From Sipunculus nudus (taxonomy: Eukaryota > Annelida > Sipuncula > Golfingiida > Sipunculidae), in assembly GCA_026874595.1 (NCBI GenBank), contig CM049308.1:18040001-18104000 (forward strand): 64,000 bases of DNA, written 5' to 3'. Each line of letters opens with the position of its first letter. Within the stretch, counting starts at the first letter, position 1. A program made the translations under genes and the position numbers. Below are positions 60,536 through 64,000 of this stretch, one piece after another. Below the pieces are notes generated by a model. It worked only from the letters and a program-made list of their open reading frames with translations, had not been told where the DNA came from and did not search any database.

Positions 60536-61370
60536 TTTTTTTTTTTTATTTTTTGTTGGAGGTAACTTCCCCCAATTTTTAAAGCTAACTTAACTAAGTA
60601 CATATACATCTACAGAATTCCATTCCAGTTTCAGACTACTTGACAGGGCAGTATCACTCTCTTCCTCTCATTTTTACGCTCCCAAGGCAGCGGTTCTAAA
60701 GAAGCTACTTATTTTCCCGCTGACTGCTTTGATTGTTTATGATGCACTTATACACCAGGTGGTGCACATGGGCCTGTCTGCTTAAAAAACTGCATGCTGA
60801 TGTGACTATAAGCCAACCAAATGCAAGTCAACAAACACTCGACAGGCATTAGGCTCCGCCCAGAAACCACATGTAGGGCAATTCTCTCTGAGCCTGTGGC
60901 CTGTTCAAACGGTCGCCGGGACGATGAGCTGTCACTCAAAACGAAATGAATAACATTAGCTTCGTGTATTCCTCGCTTGGCTGGTGAACCGTTTTGCTTC
61001 CAGCACAGGGTCTCATCTGATTGGACCAAAATACAGTTGTCCCCTCTGGTGTAGAGATTCAGGATACAAGGTCATAACAAACAGCGCTTACGATGTAGGT
61101 AGTTGGCCTATGGGTAAAGCGCTGTGTAAAGAGCGTATCTCATTTTATATCCTGGTATTAACCAGGCCCAGTGACTAACCCCCCAAAATTCACATTCGTT
61201 TGTGAGTGAAGCATGGTCGTAGGGCACAACCTTCCCATTAAGCCTGCTGAGTGCACACCATGGGTGGGGGCTGACTGTGAAAAATCTCACCAGCTCAACT
61301 GAGATTTGAACTCACAATCTCCTTGCTTTAAGTCCCTGTGTTCAACTACTGAGCCAAAGAAACCAGTCAC
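60536..61370 (-). mobile_element. tRNA-derived SINE, copy B, carrying a nested MITE
   Basis: Same family as 4898-5267: on the minus strand an A box (TTTGGCTCAGTAGTTGAAC, about 61359-61341) and a well-kept B box (GAGTTCAAATCTC, 61313-61301), body, and an A-rich tail (T run at 60536-60549 on plus). A 6-bp flanking repeat ctcagg (60530-60535, 61371-61376) may be the target duplication. The body is split by MITE copy 3. Confidence 0.8.
60675..61137 (-). mobile_element. Mutator-like MITE, copy 3 (463 bp), nested in a SINE
   Basis: Ends TACGCTC/GAGCGTA with a perfect 9-bp target duplication tctcatttt (60666-60674, 61138-61146). SINE copy A shows the unoccupied site (cttcctctccttttatatcctgg region, 5011-5032), confirming that exactly one copy of the 9 bp is original. 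Same orientation as copy 2 but with larger internal deletions. Confidence 0.9.
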
Positions 61371-61376
61371 CTCAGG

Positions 61377-64000
61377 AGGAGTTGCTATTTCCAATTAAAT
61401 TATCTGCCATGCATATGGTTAATGTTATATTTATCCAATGCTTTTCAATGAAGTGCTTAATGCAACATGCCAGCAAAAACAAAATGTTTAAATCCTGGTA
61501 AAAATTCAATTATTAATTTTAATCAAATTTTATTCCTGGTGAAGACTCAAATTACTTATTTAATAAAAAAAGATTTACTTATTAAAAATATATTTAGTTA
61601 GGTGCAAGATATCTGATGTCACAATGATGTGATAGCAATCTCACCAATATAAACCATTTTTTAAAATACCCTTTTTGCATGTATAATATACGTCTTTCAG
61701 TCATAGAGGGCAAGAGGTCTATAACCACCTATTCCCGACATCATTAAATGAGCAGTTTTTTGGAGCCACTATATAAGTGGTGTAAAACACATTGACAAAC
61801 AGAACATATACTGCTGTATACACAATATATAACAGTGGAGTGAGGGATGAGTGTAGCTGACTATCATGTTACTGGTACAGTCACTGGTGCAGCACAACAC
61901 CCTGGGCTGGGAGGCTGAGGAACAACAGATGCTCACTGGTCCCAATAAGGGTACAATGTCAAAACCTGTGTGTCACACACGAAAAATAAACAGAGTTAAA
62001 AAAATATAGGATGGAGATGTTATCATACAAACAGTACAATGTATTAATTTGGAACAGGACATGGACTCATCAGTAAAACCCTCCGCTGAGTGAATAATAA
62101 GCCAATTGAAAAATGTGTAAAAGTGTGCACCAGAGCTTATATAAAAGGCAAAAAAATGCCTACTGCATCCATCTCTGTTATACCTTAATTGCTCAAAGAT
62201 GGAATGGGTTCAAATTGTGTGGAAATCTGTTGTAATTTTTCTTTTATCTAGCTAACAACAAGCAAACATACAACAGCAGTGAAAACATTACCTCCTTGGT
62301 CAAGATAAACATTTAAACAAAAATGATTTGATAAAGAAATTTACAATATATCTGTAGGTACACAAAACAAACAAATGCTGATAAAAACATAACCATCTTG
62401 GCAAGGTAATGGTGTTAGTCTGTTAGACAGTGAAGAACTGAAGAATATGCACACCAATGGTGTTAAAACTTCTCAGAAGCAGAAACAAACAAATGCTGCC
62501 ATAAACTCCTTAATTATGACATAATTAAACAGCAGCAGAACAGGACTATTAAACAAAATCATCTGAAGGCAAATCAGATGAACCAGAGTTTTTCAAAGGT
62601 GACCTTTCAAATTCCTCAACCAACACCTTCACATATTAATTTTTCTGTTTGTCAACATGGGTGAACATATTAGTGTTTACAAACAGCTTGAAGATAAATG
62701 TCAAAAATCCATCACTGAGGAATTAAAAAAACTTTCTTTAACAAGTTTTACTTACAGTTCATTAGAGTGAGAATGAAATCTCATAAATTCTACTGATAAG
62801 GCCATGATTAGCTGGTTTTAAGAACAGAAAGGTATGTGTTTGAACTTACCGGTTTCTGAAACATATCAATACTGATCCACTTCATTTTAGACACTTAGCT
62901 TAAAATGCGTTAAAGTATCAATATACTCCTACTGATACATGTATTTATTCCTGTCTGTGTATGGGCTGTTGTGTCAGATCTTGCCAAGGGAGGTGAACTG
63001 TGATATATGGCCTTGTGAGTTCTTTACCTGGGTACACAGTTTAGAGCTAACAGAGCCCCCATTCACCAGTAACCCACTCATGATCAGGCTCACCTCAGGG
63101 TAGGTAGGTGTACAGTATAATATGTTAACCTATTCAACGTTACCCACCCAAGCAGAAAACACAGGAAAGCAACCTGGGGTTCACTACTTAATCCACGCCC
63201 CCGGCTCCATAATATCCTCATCCTGATGAATTGGTCTCCAACACCTGGAGTGAAGCCAGGAATTTAAGCTCTCAATAGCATTTAATATACTGAACTGATG
63301 CCAAATCCTGTAGAATTATTTATAATTTCATCTCTCCTGAGGGCATTAAACCTATGGTATCAATTAAAGTAAAAGGATAACTGTTTTCAAATGAAACTTT
63401 GATCAACAGAACCTGTCAGTATCAGTGATGATTTTTATAATGTGAAGGGTGCACCTCTTCAGCATTACAGCATAAAATCACACTGGGAGCTCTTTTCCAG
63501 AAATATCATTATTTTGATCTTCAGAACCTGACAAATACAGTAATCAATGGATTTCTTGGATCTGAAAGGTGCACTTTTCCAACTTTATATTGCACAAAGA
63601 GCTCCTTAAAAGAAAATCCATGATTTCGATCAGCAGGACATGATGGGATTTGAAGAGCGCACATAAACATGAATCTGTATCAGTAACTCACTCTTTCCAG
63701 AGTTGTTGTTACTATCAAACATAACACTAGAGAACATTCACGAATGACTGCCTCTGCAAACACATGTATCCTCTTCCAGATCTACCAAAACATTTAACAA
63801 ACCCACCCCTAATTTTATGTATTGTTCCTTGATTCATGACCCACCATTCAACAAATTAAACAAGGCCTACAGGCCTAATGCAAACCTGTGCAAAGTTTTG
63901 GAGTACGAATGGAGGTTTTTTTTAAGATTTGATATTGATCCTCTAAAGTCCTGCATATCTACCTTAGTCATTATGATTTCAGCAAAATTGACTTCTCGGA
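61377..64000. other. Right-hand region without supported genes
   Basis: Unannotated AT-rich sequence. I saw no exon with convincing splice sites and coding pattern and no clear repeat. Confidence 0.5.

Overview
This is eukaryotic DNA: AT-rich, with short exons bounded by GT-AG splice sites, long introns, many microsatellites, minisatellites and nested transposons. The best guess is a lophotrochozoan, probably a bivalve or other mollusc. That rests on the repeat style (repeats ending in GGAC-type tetranucleotide arrays, 'gaccttgacc' repeats) and on the C-terminal cysteine domain of the large gene, whose ending (C-F-I-H-x-W-E-C-P) resembles many predicted bivalve proteins. It is an inference from memory, not a database result.

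Two protein genes are supported, both on the minus strand and head to tail. (1) The 5' end of a Son-of-sevenless (SOS) Ras guanine-nucleotide exchange factor: exon 1 with start codon (9173-9069) and exon 2 (2333-2073). Together they encode the first 122 residues, including the start of the histone-fold domain; the rest lies off the left edge. Its promoter area (about 9.28-9.51 kb) has ETS-, NRF1- and YY1-type sites and two upstream ORFs. (2) A complete 11-exon gene from 58078 (ATG) to 19460 (TGA), not recognised as a named gene. Spliced, it reads 541 codons in one frame (up to 552 with alternative donors). The product is a type II membrane protein: about 223 cytoplasmic residues with an NPLY sorting motif and tyrosine motifs, one transmembrane helix, a long N-glycosylated coiled-coil stalk, a short Gly-Pro-rich GPKGPPGAG stretch and a six-cysteine C-terminal domain. 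The layout resembles class A scavenger receptors, without their C-terminal SRCR domain.

Layout: 1-1460 repeats in SOS intron 2; 2.07-9.17 kb SOS exons 2 and 1 with a 6.7 kb intron holding a SINE; 9.2-19.4 kb intergenic, with microsatellites and CTCF-like motifs; 19.46-36.1 kb exons 11 to 2 of the receptor-like gene, where intron 10 holds three minus-strand LINE fragments with target-site duplications; 36.1-57.9 kb a 21.8 kb first intron with a CpG-richer block (37.2-41.1 kb), a roughly 360-bp tandem array, a 1.79 kb inverted-repeat element and two inverted copies of a MITE; 57.9-58.08 kb exon 1; 58.1-64 kb no coding exon seen, but a SINE with a third MITE copy nested in it.

The most notable structure outside the genes is a MITE family (TIR TACGCTC/GAGCGTA, 9-bp target duplications, so Mutator-like) in three copies. 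For one copy the unoccupied site can be read in a second SINE copy in the same window. No CRISPR, operon, prokaryotic or RNA gene was seen.
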